Source: Corynebacterium sp. (lineage in GTDB: Bacteria > Actinomycetota > Actinomycetes > Mycobacteriales > Mycobacteriaceae). Taken from it: a stretch of 36,065 bases of DNA. A program made the position numbers and the translations under genes. This document shows, piece after piece, positions 15,102 to 23,626 of this stretch. The notes under the pieces were generated by a model. The model saw only the letters and a list, made by a program, of their open reading frames with translations. It was not told where the DNA came from and ran no database searches. Position 1 is the first letter of the stretch; each line of letters starts with the position of its first letter. The DNA lies in NCBI RefSeq assembly GCF_030826625.1, contig NZ_JAPJNQ010000013.1, positions 1-36,065 of the forward strand, read 5' to 3'.

Positions 15102-16406
15102 GTGAACCGAGTTGATACCGCAGTGCCCAGCGATGCCGCACAACCCACCGTTCGTCTCCAAGATGGCTTGCGCAGCGCAGTCATCATCGTCAGTGGTAAA
15201 GACAAAAAAGGTGTCTCCGCAGAATTTTTCCGTGTGCTTGCCAATTATGGCGTGCAATTACTCGATGTGCAGCAATCAGAATTCCTGGGCCACCTGCAGC
15301 TCGCAGCGTTTACTGGCATTGCCGATGAACACTTCGCGGAATTATCGACGGCGCTAGAAACGGCGCTGCACCCGCTGGGCCAGCAGGTCACCATTGAATA
15401 CAGAACCGAAGACGAAAACCTGCTGCCGGATCCACGCTCGACGCACGTCGTCGTGGTTTTGGGTAACCCGGTGACGGCAGCGTCGGTGTCCGCGATCGGC
15501 GCCACGCTGGCTAACCACGGCGCAAACATCGACCGCATCCGCGGCATCGCCGATTACCCGGTGACCGGCCTGGAGATTTTCGTGTCCGTGGCCAACCCCG
15601 CGCCCGGTGCGAGCGAAGACCTCCGCGGCGCATTGGCACAATTGACCAGCAACCTGGGCGTAGATATTGCCATCGAGCGGGCCGGGCTGGCACGCCGCGG
15701 TAAGCGCTTGGTGTGCTTCGATTGCGATTCCACCTTGATCACCGGAGAGGTTATCGAGATGTTGGCAGCGCACGCAGGCCGTGAGGCAGAAGTTGCCGAG
15801 GTGACCGAGCGGGCGATGCGCGGTGAATTGGATTTCGAAGAATCTTTGCGCGAGCGTGTGAAGGCGTTGGCTGGGTTGGACGCATCGGTGGTGCAGGACG
15901 TCGCCGATGCCATCGAATTGACCCCGGGCGCACGCACCACGCTTCGCACGCTGAACCGTATGGGCTATCGCACAGCAGTGGTCTCTGGTGGGTTTATTCA
16001 GGTCTTGGAAGATCTCGCCGAAGAGCTCGAACTGGACTACGTCCGCGCAAACACCCTGGAGATCGTGGAGGGAAAACTCACCGGGCAGGTCATCGGGCCT
16101 GTAGTTGACCGGGCAGCAAAAGCGAACTTCTTAGCCGAATTTGCTGCAGATTCTGGCTTGACGATGGCCCAAACCGTCGCAGTCGGTGACGGTGCCAATG
16201 ACATCGACATGATCTCTGCTGCTGGTCTGGGCGTGGCATTCAACGCGAAACCGGCTTTGCGTGAAATCGCCGATACGGCCGTGAGTCACCCGTTTTTGGA
16301 TGAGGTGCTTTATATCATGGGCATTCCGCGCACCGAGATTGATACCTCGGATCGCGAAGACGGCAGCTACCACCGTGTCGCATTAACTAGCCCGGATCAG
16401 CCTTGA
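15102..16406 (+). CDS. serB: phosphoserine phosphatase with two ACT domains
   Basis: A 434-residue SerB2-type enzyme, the last step of serine synthesis. Two ACT-like domains (about residues 24-95 and 112-185) precede a HAD phosphatase domain that begins at CFDCDSTLI, with the nucleophile Asp207 and acid/base Asp209, then SGGF and the metal loop GDGANDIDM. ACT domains usually sense an amino acid, here probably serine, for feedback control. The start is GTG 15102 with AAGGA 7 nt upstream. It is transcribed alone between the ctaD terminator and the convergent helicase gene. The catalytic residues look complete. Confidence 0.96.
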   Translation: MNRVDTAVPSDAAQPTVRLQDGLRSAVIIVSGKDKKGVSAEFFRVLANYGVQLLDVQQSEFLGHLQLAAFTGIADEHFAELSTALETALHPLGQQVTIEYRTEDENLLPDPRSTHVVVVLGNPVTAASVSAIGATLANHGANIDRIRGIADYPVTGLEIFVSVANPAPGASEDLRGALAQLTSNLGVDIAIERAGLARRGKRLVCFDCDSTLITGEVIEMLAAHAGREAEVAEVTERAMRGELDFEESLRERVKALAGLDASVVQDVADAIELTPGARTTLRTLNRMGYRTAVVSGGFIQVLEDLAEELELDYVRANTLEIVEGKLTGQVIGPVVDRAAKANFLAEFAADSGLTMAQTVAVGDGANDIDMISAAGLGVAFNAKPALREIADTAVSHPFLDEVLYIMGIPRTEIDTSDREDGSYHRVALTSPDQP

Positions 16407-16454
16407 CTAGCTGCTCGTACCAGCGCCGAGCCCAGCACCCAGCCGTCCCAGCGA

Positions 16455-18506
16455 TTAGCCCTGCACCAACCTCTTGAGCGCGCCCAGCACGGTCTTTTTA
16501 TCCTGGGTGCGCCAAAACGGCGGCAGCGAGGACAACAAGAACTGCCCGTAGCGTTTCGTCACCACGCGGTTATCGAGCACCGCGACGACGCCACGGTCGG
16601 TGGCAGAGCGCAACAGCCTGCCCGCACCCTGCGCCATCAGCAGCGCAGCGTGGGTGGCAGAGACTTCCATAAAACCATTGCGCCCAGCAGCCTTGGCCGC
16701 CTCCGAGCGCGCCTGCAACAACGGATTATCCGGCCGTGGGAACGGAATCCGGTCCATGATCACCAGCGAACACGCCTTACCCGGCACGTCCACGCCTTGC
16801 CACAGCGTCAAGGTGCCGAACAATACCGAGTGCTCTTTCACGCTGAACTTTTCGACGAGCGCCCCAATCGAATCCTCGCCCTGCACATAAACCGGGAAGG
16901 GTAGTTTCGGACGCAGCTCGTCGGCAGCCTGAATTGCGGCCCGTTTCGAAGAAAACAACCCGAGCGTGCGCCCACCGGCGGCCATGATGAGCTCGCGCAT
17001 CTCCTCCAAGGTTTCGGCGGCCAGACCATCGCGGCCCGGCTGGGGCAGATGCCGCGGGGCATACAAGATCCCAGACTTCGCCGGATCAAACGGTGTGCCC
17101 GCATCCAAACTGTCCCATTTCCCTTTCGGCAGCCCCCATTGCGCGCCCATCGCGTCGAAGCGACCACCCAGCGTCAGGGTCGCTGACGTCAGCACCACGG
17201 TGTTTTCGCCGAACAGACGATCGCGCAGCAAATCCGCCACCGACAGTGGCGCGACCTGCAGGGTATCGCCGTAGCGGTCGTTTCGTTCCAGCCAGACGAC
17301 GTCGTCTTGTGCGGCGGGATCGTCCGTTTCGAAGACTTCCTGGATCCGGTGCACGGTTTCTTCCAAGGTCGCCAAGTGGTTGCGCAGATTATTGCGCTCG
17401 GCTGCGGTCTCTGGCTCGTTCGCGGCCTCGCCTTCCGGCGCGTCTTTCAACGTCGCGCGCAGTGAATTCAGCGTGTCCGCAATCGCCGTGAGCTCAGAAT
17501 CGGCGTTGTGGTCAAGATCGGTCCAGCGCCCGTCGTCAAGCGCTTCGGTAGTGATGCGCCATTGTTCGGCGAGATCCTTCAGGCGCGAATCCTTGCCCTC
17601 TGCACCGAGCGGCCCGGCGCGATTGGCGGCTAAGGTCAGCGAGCGCGGGGAGAGCTCCGCGGTGGTGGCCGAAGTGATGCGTGCGTCGAGCTCGTGGGCC
17701 TCGTCGATGATCACGCAGTCGTGTTCGGGCAGGGTATCGATCTCAGAGATGGCGTCGATGGCGAGCATCGCGTGGTTGGTGACGACGATGTCGACTTCGC
17801 GGGCAGCCTGGCGGGCTTGTTCGGCGAAGCATTCCACGCCGTGTGGGCAGCGGGCGGCGCCGAGGCATTCTTGCGAACTGACGGAGACGTGGCGCCAGGC
17901 GGCGTCGCTGACGCTGGTGTCGAGGTCATCGCGGTCGCCGGTGTCGGTTTCTTGGGCCCAGTCGTGCAGGCTGGCGATTTGTTTGCCGAGCCAGGTGATC
18001 GGTTCTGGGCTGCCGCGTCCGGCGCTCGTACCACTTGTCGACGGGGTGGCGACGTCGGCTTCGTGTTCGGCTTGTTCTGCGTCGGCGGCGAGTTCTGGTT
18101 CCAGCTGTGCTTGTGCGATTTTGTTCATGCACAGGTAGTTCGAGCGGCCCTTCATGATGGCGAAGGTCGGCCGACGCGACATGACGGGCTCGAGACTATC
18201 TGCCAACCGTGGCAGGTCGCGTTCGATGAGCTGGCGTTGCAGGGCAAGCGTGGCGGTCGAGACGATCACGCAGGTATTGGTCTGTTGGGCATGCCGAAAT
18301 GCTGGCACCAGGTAGGCGAGTGATTTGCCGGTGCCGGTGCCGGCCTGCACTGCGAGGTGACGCCCAGAGCCTAAGGCCTTGTCGACGGCGTTGGCCATGC
18401 GGCGCTGCCCGGGACGGTCCGAGCCGCCAAAACCCGAGACCGCAGCGGCCAGGAGTTTTTCGGTGCTTGCGGCATCGGCTGCAGCACCCAAGGGGTTGTC
18501 TGCCAT
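16455..18506 (-). CDS. dinG: DinG/XPD-type ATP-dependent helicase
   Basis: A 683-residue superfamily 2 helicase related to DinG and YoaA (position of Rv1329c in M. tuberculosis). Walker A is GTGTGKS near residue 60, the DEAH box is IIDEAHEL, and motif VI is QGAGRLLRS. Four Cys lie where DinG carries its 4Fe-4S cluster: YLC, ECLGAARC and CPHGVEC. It unwinds DNA 5' to 3', probably at R-loops, forks or repair sites. Its ATG follows directly on the pncB stop (TAG then ATG), so the two are co-transcribed from the pncB promoter. An acidic, low-complexity stretch lies between the first and second Cys. Confidence 0.92.
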   Translation of the reverse strand: MADNPLGAAADAASTEKLLAAAVSGFGGSDRPGQRRMANAVDKALGSGRHLAVQAGTGTGKSLAYLVPAFRHAQQTNTCVIVSTATLALQRQLIERDLPRLADSLEPVMSRRPTFAIMKGRSNYLCMNKIAQAQLEPELAADAEQAEHEADVATPSTSGTSAGRGSPEPITWLGKQIASLHDWAQETDTGDRDDLDTSVSDAAWRHVSVSSQECLGAARCPHGVECFAEQARQAAREVDIVVTNHAMLAIDAISEIDTLPEHDCVIIDEAHELDARITSATTAELSPRSLTLAANRAGPLGAEGKDSRLKDLAEQWRITTEALDDGRWTDLDHNADSELTAIADTLNSLRATLKDAPEGEAANEPETAAERNNLRNHLATLEETVHRIQEVFETDDPAAQDDVVWLERNDRYGDTLQVAPLSVADLLRDRLFGENTVVLTSATLTLGGRFDAMGAQWGLPKGKWDSLDAGTPFDPAKSGILYAPRHLPQPGRDGLAAETLEEMRELIMAAGGRTLGLFSSKRAAIQAADELRPKLPFPVYVQGEDSIGALVEKFSVKEHSVLFGTLTLWQGVDVPGKACSLVIMDRIPFPRPDNPLLQARSEAAKAAGRNGFMEVSATHAALLMAQGAGRLLRSATDRGVVAVLDNRVVTKRYGQFLLSSLPPFWRTQDKKTVLGALKRLVQG

Positions 18507-19826
18507 CTAAAAACCAGCCAAACGGGTGGGAACTGCGGGTTCACCCCGGCCCAGCGCCAAACCTTCCCACGGCAGGCTGGCAATACCAGCGGCAACGAGC
18601 TCGCGGGAGGCTTGCAGATCATCCAAACCGTCGACGATTTCACCGTCGCGGATCAGTGGGATCGTCAATTCACAGGTTTCTGCCCCTGAATGCTCCGGCG
18701 TGGCACTACCCAACGGATAGATGATTTCTTCGATCGCTACCCCGGTGGCGCGGTAGGTGCGCAGCCCGGCTTTCGTGCCGCCGTCCGATACCTTGCCGGA
18801 CGAGCGCTTCGAGACAGGCTTGCCTTCGACTTCCACGAGCTTGTACACCAGCGAAGCGGTAGGAGAGCCCGAACCGGTGACCACGGAAGTACCCACGCCG
18901 AACACGTCGACGGGATCGCCGCGTAAACCAGCAATTGCGAATTCATCGAGGTCGGAAGAAACCACGATCTTGGTCTCGCTCGCACCAAGTTCATCGAGTT
19001 GTTTGCGCACCCGGCGGGTCAGCGCGCCTAGGTCACCAGAATCGATGCGCACACCCCCGAGTGCGGTTCCGGCGGCTTCGACGGCGTTGATCACGCCTTG
19101 GGTGATATCGAAGGTATCGACCAACAGCGTCGTACCTGCACCGTGGCGGGCGATTTGGGCAGCAAAAGCTGCCTTTTCATTGGGCTGGCTGTCGTCGTCG
19201 ACATGCAGCAGTGTCCAGGCATGGGCGGCGGTACCTTGCGCGGGAATGCCATAACGGCTGGCAGCTTCCAGGTTCGAGGTGGCATCAAAACCTGCCAGGT
19301 AGGCAGCGCGTGCGGCGGTGACCGCGGAATATTCGTGGGTGCGCCGTGAGCCCATCTCCAGCATGAAACGGCCATCAGCAGCACAGACCATACGCGCAGC
19401 CGCAGAAGCCACGGCAGAATCAGCGTTCAAAATCGACAGCACGACGGTTTCCAACACGACGCATTCGGCAAACGTGCCGCGCACCGTCAAAATAGGCGAG
19501 GACGGGAAATACAATTCGCCTTCGCGGTAGCCGTCGACCTGCCCACTGAAGCGGTAATTGCGCAGGTATTCGATGGTTTCTGGTTGCAAGAAATCCAGTT
19601 GTTCCAGCTGGGCTTCCGTGAAGCGAAAATCGCGGATAGCCTCGAGCACACGGGCGGTACCAGCGACGATGCCGTAGCGGCGTTCCGTCGGCAAGCGTCG
19701 GGTGAAAACCTCGAAGGTGACCTTGCGGTGGGCGGTGCCGTCGGCAAGCGCGGCTTCGAGCATGGTCAGCTCGTATTTATCTGTCAAGAGTGCGGTCGAA
19801 GCGCCGGTGGGCTGCAAAGAATTCAC
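18507..19826 (-). CDS. pncB: nicotinate phosphoribosyltransferase
   Basis: A 439-residue enzyme that joins nicotinate to phosphoribosyl pyrophosphate, the entry of the Preiss-Handler NAD salvage route. Landmarks: LLTDKYELTML at the start, RRLPTERRYGIVAG, EMGSRRTHEYSAV with the catalytic-His region, and RIDSGDLGAL for the phosphoribosyl phosphate. The open frame runs on upstream but homology starts near GTG 19826, and TATCCT (19840-19835) lies 8 nt before it as a leaderless -10. It corresponds to Rv1330c. It shares a divergent promoter region with clpS, which contains two copies of the CGTCGNCAAGC motif 22 nt apart. The nicotinamidase that feeds it (pncA) is 14 kb away. Confidence 0.96.
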   Translation of the reverse strand: MNSLQPTGASTALLTDKYELTMLEAALADGTAHRKVTFEVFTRRLPTERRYGIVAGTARVLEAIRDFRFTEAQLEQLDFLQPETIEYLRNYRFSGQVDGYREGELYFPSSPILTVRGTFAECVVLETVVLSILNADSAVASAAARMVCAADGRFMLEMGSRRTHEYSAVTAARAAYLAGFDATSNLEAASRYGIPAQGTAAHAWTLLHVDDDSQPNEKAAFAAQIARHGAGTTLLVDTFDITQGVINAVEAAGTALGGVRIDSGDLGALTRRVRKQLDELGASETKIVVSSDLDEFAIAGLRGDPVDVFGVGTSVVTGSGSPTASLVYKLVEVEGKPVSKRSSGKVSDGGTKAGLRTYRATGVAIEEIIYPLGSATPEHSGAETCELTIPLIRDGEIVDGLDDLQASRELVAAGIASLPWEGLALGRGEPAVPTRLAGF

Positions 19827-19937
19827 ACCCGCCAAGGATACACCCGGGTTGCTTGTCGACGGGCCCTGGCCTGCTTGTCGACGGTAGCTGGTGCGCGCGT
19901 CCGGAAATCGTGGGGTAGAGACAGTAGAATGGCTGGC

Positions 19938-20273
19938 ATGTATACGCGCATGTCTGATGCTATGAACGTGACCGCGTCCAGCCCGATGGCAAGCCCGGAG
20001 TTGGATGAGGAAGTCGACGTTGAGGTCGCTACCAGTGCGAATCTGCCGTGGATGTGCATCGTCTGGGATGATCCCGTCAACCTCATGAGTTACGTGACCT
20101 ACGTGTTCCAAACCGTGCTGGGGTATTCGAAATCCCGCGCGCAGGAGTTGATGATGCAGGTGCACTCTGAAGGCAAAGCCGTGGTGAGCTCTGGCGAGCG
20201 CGATAAAGTAGAAGCTGACGTAAAAAAGCTGCACACCGCCGGGCTGTGGGCGACGATGCAGCAGGCTGGCTAA
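19938..20273 (+). CDS. clpS: ATP-dependent Clp protease adaptor ClpS
   Basis: A 111-residue adaptor that delivers N-degron substrates to ClpC/ClpP. After an acidic, disordered N-terminus the core starts LPWMCIVWDDPVNLMSYV, with the Asp-Asp-Pro-Val-Asn substrate-pocket motif, and ends with the helix that contacts the Clp ATPase. Three in-frame ATGs are possible; 19938 is chosen because a near-consensus -10, TAGAAT (19925-19930), lies exactly 7 nt upstream, giving a leaderless message. It corresponds to Rv1331 and is followed by the DUF2017 gene after 127 bp that hold a 35-bp tandem repeat. Confidence 0.93.
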   Translation: MYTRMSDAMNVTASSPMASPELDEEVDVEVATSANLPWMCIVWDDPVNLMSYVTYVFQTVLGYSKSRAQELMMQVHSEGKAVVSSGERDKVEADVKKLHTAGLWATMQQAG

Positions 20274-20288
20274 AAATCAAGCTCGCTA

Positions 20289-20358
20289 GCACTCAAGCTG
20301 GCTAGTGCAGATTCCTAGCCCGAGCGCTCAAGCTGGCTAGCCCAGATTCCCAGCCCGC
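20289..20358 (+). repeat. two tandem 35-bp units between clpS and the DUF2017 gene
   Basis: Units 20289-20323 and 20324-20358 share CTCAAGCTGGCTAG, then CAGATTCC and AGCCCG, with few differences. A degraded partial unit precedes them (20277-20288). No coding role is apparent. Confidence 0.75.
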
Positions 20359-20400
20359 ACCCGCTGATTACCCGTTGATTACCTAAGGAGCTTTCGAGAC

Positions 20401-20934
20401 ATGCAACCGTGGCGCAAGAAGAAAGGGCTGCGACGCACCCCGAAATTCCAGACCGTGCTGGATCCCATCGAACGTGAAGCGATGGGCGATATCATCGCCG
20501 CGGTCGTCGAAGCGATCATCGCGCGTGCGCAGTCTGCCCCGAAAGACGAGCTGGCCGAGATGATGGACATGCCATCCGGCCACAAAGAAGCCCCAACAGA
20601 TCCCGCTTTGGCGCGGCTGTTCCCAGATTTCCAGCGCGAAGGCGACGAGGAATACGACGGCGATCGATCCCTACTGCGCTCGTTGCACGAAAATGACATT
20701 GCGCGTGCCAAACTGCAGAACCTGCAGTTGGTTTCGGAGAAAGTTAACGACGGCGTCGAGATCACCTTGGACGAATCCGAGGTGCATGCTTTTGTGGCAG
20801 GCTTGAACGACGCGCGGTTGTATTTGGCGAATACGGACAAGAAAGTTTCCGAGCTGATTTCCGATCGCGACGCGTTGGTGGAATGGCTGGCGTATAACCA
20901 GGATTCCCTGCTCAACGCGATGCTGGAAGATTAG
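20401..20934 (+). CDS. DUF2017 family protein
   Basis: A 177-residue soluble, mainly helical protein of unknown function that follows clpS throughout the actinobacteria (Rv1332 in M. tuberculosis). It starts with a basic MQPWRKKKGLRR and has alternating helical segments rich in Glu and Asp, including FPDFQREGDEEYDGD and a C-terminal WLAYNQDSLLNAMLED. The ribosome site AAGGAG (20385-20390) lies 10 nt before ATG. The fixed link to clpS suggests a role in regulated proteolysis, but that is only inferred from position. Confidence 0.85.
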   Translation: MQPWRKKKGLRRTPKFQTVLDPIEREAMGDIIAAVVEAIIARAQSAPKDELAEMMDMPSGHKEAPTDPALARLFPDFQREGDEEYDGDRSLLRSLHENDIARAKLQNLQLVSEKVNDGVEITLDESEVHAFVAGLNDARLYLANTDKKVSELISDRDALVEWLAYNQDSLLNAMLED

Positions 20935-20960
20935 TCGCGGGATACAGGCCGGAGTACGTG

Positions 20961-21056
20961 ATGTTGGAGTACGCGATCATCGTGGATGCGGTGGTCAATG
21001 CCGAACCCGGCTATGACCTGCCGACGTATGCACGTTTAGCCACCGGCGCAGAGTAA
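20961..21056 (+). CDS. very small ORF, possible gene remnant
   Basis: A 31-codon frame, ATG to TAA, that begins MLEYAIIVDAVVN and ends ATGAE, with GGAG 6 nt upstream. It fills the spacer where M. tuberculosis carries Rv1333-Rv1336 (a P1-family peptidase and the CysO/CysM sulphur genes). It may be the eroded end of a lost gene, a genuine small peptide, or chance. I see no homology that I can defend. Confidence 0.25.
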   Translation: MLEYAIIVDAVVNAEPGYDLPTYARLATGAE

Positions 21057-21108
21057 CAGCCACCGGCGCCGAGTAGCAGCCGCAGATAACGAGGAGACGA
21101 CGCACCCG

Positions 21109-21819
21109 ATGGAACCAAGCTTCCGCCGACCACCCCGCGACAATTTCCGCCAGTTCAATCCGAACTATTCCGGTGCCCACAACCCCGGCTTATCCAATTC
21201 ACCAGCGCCACTGAATTCTCAGGTGCCAGCGCAACGCGGTGGTGCGAACCCCGCGCGCGTTGGGGTGGGGCACCGGCTGAAAACCGGCATGGGTTACGCC
21301 ACCACCTACGTCGTCGTGATCTGGGCTGTGCACATCGCCAACGAATTTGTCCTGGGCGGATCCTTGCTTGCCTATGGCGTACATCCGCTGGATACCACCG
21401 CCTGGTGGACAGTATTTACCGCGCCGCTGATCCACGGCAACTTCGCACACCTGATCTCGAATACGGTGCCCGGCGCGTTCTTCACGTTCTTTATTGCTGC
21501 TTCCGGGCGTTATGTGTGGCTGAAATCCACGCTGATCATCGTGCTGGTCGCAGGGATGGGCACGTGGCTGATCGGCGGGGTTGGCACCGTGCACATCGGA
21601 GCTTCCGGCGTGCTGTACGGCTGGTTCGCTTACCTGCTGGTGCGCGGCATCTTCAACCGTAGTCTGGGCCAACTGGCTATCGGCGTGGTCATCGCGAGTG
21701 TGTATTCCGGTCTGATCTGGGGGATCTTTCCGACGATGCCCGGGGTTTCCTGGCAGGCGCACTTGTGCGGATTCATCGGCGGCGTTGTCGCCGGGTTCAT
21801 GGTGCGCAACGCGAAGTAG
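21109..21819 (+). CDS. rhomboid family intramembrane serine protease
   Basis: A 236-residue membrane protease (position of Rv1337). A disordered, Pro/Asn-rich cytosolic N-terminus of about 60 residues precedes six membrane helices. The catalytic Ser is in GASGVLYG, the catalytic His in WQAHLCGFIGG, and the supporting Asn in LISNTVPG, so the active site looks complete. Rhomboids cut single-pass membrane proteins within the bilayer; the substrate is unknown. The start ATG 21109 has GAGGAG at 21091-21096, a long spacing. The gene is probably co-transcribed with DUF2017 but not with murI, which has its own -10. Confidence 0.92.
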   Translation: MEPSFRRPPRDNFRQFNPNYSGAHNPGLSNSPAPLNSQVPAQRGGANPARVGVGHRLKTGMGYATTYVVVIWAVHIANEFVLGGSLLAYGVHPLDTTAWWTVFTAPLIHGNFAHLISNTVPGAFFTFFIAASGRYVWLKSTLIIVLVAGMGTWLIGGVGTVHIGASGVLYGWFAYLLVRGIFNRSLGQLAIGVVIASVYSGLIWGIFPTMPGVSWQAHLCGFIGGVVAGFMVRNAK

Positions 21820-21859
21820 GCGTGTCGTCGTCAAGCGGTAGCGACTACACTACGCAAGC

Positions 21860-22708
21860 GTGAGCACTACCGATACCACCGCGAACAATGCCACCCGGCT
21901 TGACCCTGAAGCACCCATTGGGATTTTTGACTCCGGTGTCGGCGGGCTGACGGTTGCGCGCACGATCATGGACCAGCTGCCGAATGAATCGGTGCTGTAT
22001 ATCGGCGATACCGCCAATGGCCCATATGGCCCCCTACCGATCGCGCAGGTGCGCAGCCATGCCCAACGCGTTGCCGATGAGCTCGTCGACCGCGGCTGCA
22101 AAATGTTGGTCATCGCCTGCAACACCGCCACTGCGGCCTTTTTGCATGATGCCCGTGAGCGCTACGACGTGCCCATCGTCGAGGTCATCCAACCCGCCGT
22201 GCGCCGCGCGATGGCTACCACCCGCAACGGCAAAATTGGCGTTATTGGCACCAGCGGAACCGTGAAATCCGGTGCCTACCAAGACATGTTCCGTCTCAAC
22301 CCGGCGGTCAGTGCCCGGGCGGTGGCCTGCCCGTCGTTCGTGGATTTCGTCGAACGGGGCATTACTTCTGGCCGCCAAATTTTGGGGGTTGCGCAAGGCT
22401 ATGTGGAACCACTGCAATCGGCCGGCGTCGACACGCTGGTGCTTGGGTGCACGCACTATCCGTTGCTGTCTGGCGTCATCCAGCTGGCGATCGGCGAGGA
22501 TGTCACCTTGGTCTCGTCGGCAGAAGAAACCGCTAAAGACGTGCTGCGGCAACTGACGGAACTCGACCTGCTGGCCAGTGGGAAAAATCAACAGCGGGTT
22601 TTTGAGTCCACGGGCGATCCGGAGAAATTTGCGGAGCTTTCCCAGCGCTTTCTCGGCCTGGGCGTGGGCGAGGTCACTCAATCTGCACCAGGCGTCGGCA
22701 AGGCATAA
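21860..22708 (+). CDS. murI: glutamate racemase
   Basis: A 282-residue racemase that makes D-glutamate for peptidoglycan. Both catalytic Cys are present in their motifs (VIACNTATAAF and VLGCTHYPLL), as is the N-terminal IGIFDSGVGGLTV with the conserved Asp-Ser. It corresponds to Rv1338. The start is GTG 21860; TACACT (21846-21851) lies 8 nt upstream, so the message is probably leaderless. A copy of the CGTCGNCAAGC motif (21826-21836) sits in the -35 region of this promoter. Length is normal; the first 18 residues are a Thr/Asn-rich extension. Confidence 0.96.
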   Translation: MSTTDTTANNATRLDPEAPIGIFDSGVGGLTVARTIMDQLPNESVLYIGDTANGPYGPLPIAQVRSHAQRVADELVDRGCKMLVIACNTATAAFLHDARERYDVPIVEVIQPAVRRAMATTRNGKIGVIGTSGTVKSGAYQDMFRLNPAVSARAVACPSFVDFVERGITSGRQILGVAQGYVEPLQSAGVDTLVLGCTHYPLLSGVIQLAIGEDVTLVSSAEETAKDVLRQLTELDLLASGKNQQRVFESTGDPEKFAELSQRFLGLGVGEVTQSAPGVGKA

Positions 22709-22729
22709 ACTAAAAGGATTATAGAAAGA

Positions 22730-22754
22730 AGTTGCCGCTGCATGACCGGCAACT
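22730..22754. promoter_or_regulatory. perfect 8-bp inverted repeat before the metallo-hydrolase gene
   Basis: AGTTGCCG (22730-22737), 9 nt, then CGGCAACT (22747-22754). It ends 23 nt before ATG 22778 and could be a leader hairpin or an operator. Confidence 0.45.
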
Positions 22755-22777
22755 GTGATGCAACTGGGATAGACATC

Positions 22778-23551
22778 ATGAAACTCACAGTCCTTGGATC
22801 CTCGGGATCGGTGCCCTCGCCGGGAAACCCGGCCAGTGGCTACTTGCTGACGTTTACTGATCCTTCCGCCGCGCCCATCATCGTGGATTTTGGTTCCGGG
22901 GTGTTCGCCGCGCTGCAAGAGCTCGTTGAACCAGGGCAGTGCCATATGGTGCTCAGCCACATGCATGCTGATCATTGCAGTGATTTTCCAGGGCTGATGG
23001 TCTGGCGTCGTTTTCACCCCACCCGACATGCCACCGAGCGGCACCGTTTGCTCGGCCCGCAACACACCGTGACGCACCTGGGGCGGATGAGCGGTAATAA
23101 CCTCGACGAAGTTGATGACCTGTCCGATACCTTCGATTTTCAGCCTTTCGAGCACGGGGTGGACCAGGTTTTTGCGCAGGCCACGATCACCCCGTATCGC
23201 ACTGTGCACCCGACCGAAACCTACGCGATGCGCATTACTGATCACACCACGGGCAAGGTGATCGCATATTCGGCAGATACTGCGTATACCGATGCCTTGC
23301 TGGAATGCGCCCGCGATGCCGATTATTTTTTGTGCGAGGCCGCGTGGGGGCCGACCGCGAAAAACAAGATATCCGGAATGCATTTGTCGGGAGCTGATGC
23401 CGGCGAATTAGCAACCGCAGCTGGCGCCAAAGCATTGGTGCTTACCCATCTGCAACCCTGGGGCGATGAAGCTGCGACGGTGCAGGCTGCGCAAAAGTAT
23501 TACGACGGCCCGGTCTCGGTGGCTCGGCCTGGCGACGAATACGAGGTTTAG
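22778..23551 (+). CDS. metallo-beta-lactamase-fold hydrolase, Rv1339-like cAMP phosphodiesterase
   Basis: A 257-residue protein that matches M. tuberculosis Rv1339 in position and motifs. It opens MKLTVLGSSGSVPSPGNPASGYLL (the first 20 residues are the family signature) and carries the metal motif LSHMHADHC (HxHxDH), then FLCEAAW and LTHLQPW. Rv1339 has been reported to be an atypical class II cyclic-AMP phosphodiesterase, so this protein may set cAMP levels, which in corynebacteria act through GlxR; that is inference. The start ATG 22778 is chosen by homology; an in-frame ATG at 22742 falls inside the inverted repeat. rph follows after 75 bp with its own -10. Confidence 0.88.
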   Translation: MKLTVLGSSGSVPSPGNPASGYLLTFTDPSAAPIIVDFGSGVFAALQELVEPGQCHMVLSHMHADHCSDFPGLMVWRRFHPTRHATERHRLLGPQHTVTHLGRMSGNNLDEVDDLSDTFDFQPFEHGVDQVFAQATITPYRTVHPTETYAMRITDHTTGKVIAYSADTAYTDALLECARDADYFLCEAAWGPTAKNKISGMHLSGADAGELATAAGAKALVLTHLQPWGDEAATVQAAQKYYDGPVSVARPGDEYEV

Positions 23552-23626
23552 GCGGGCTGGCAGCTCGATCTCATTTGGTCCAGAACCCGATCCAGCACCC
23601 GATCCAGCGCGGGTATGCTTGCTGTC

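Noticed and set aside
19827..20234. Long N-terminal extension of pncB
   Set aside because: It lies opposite clpS, and the family length and a -10 box place the start at 19826.
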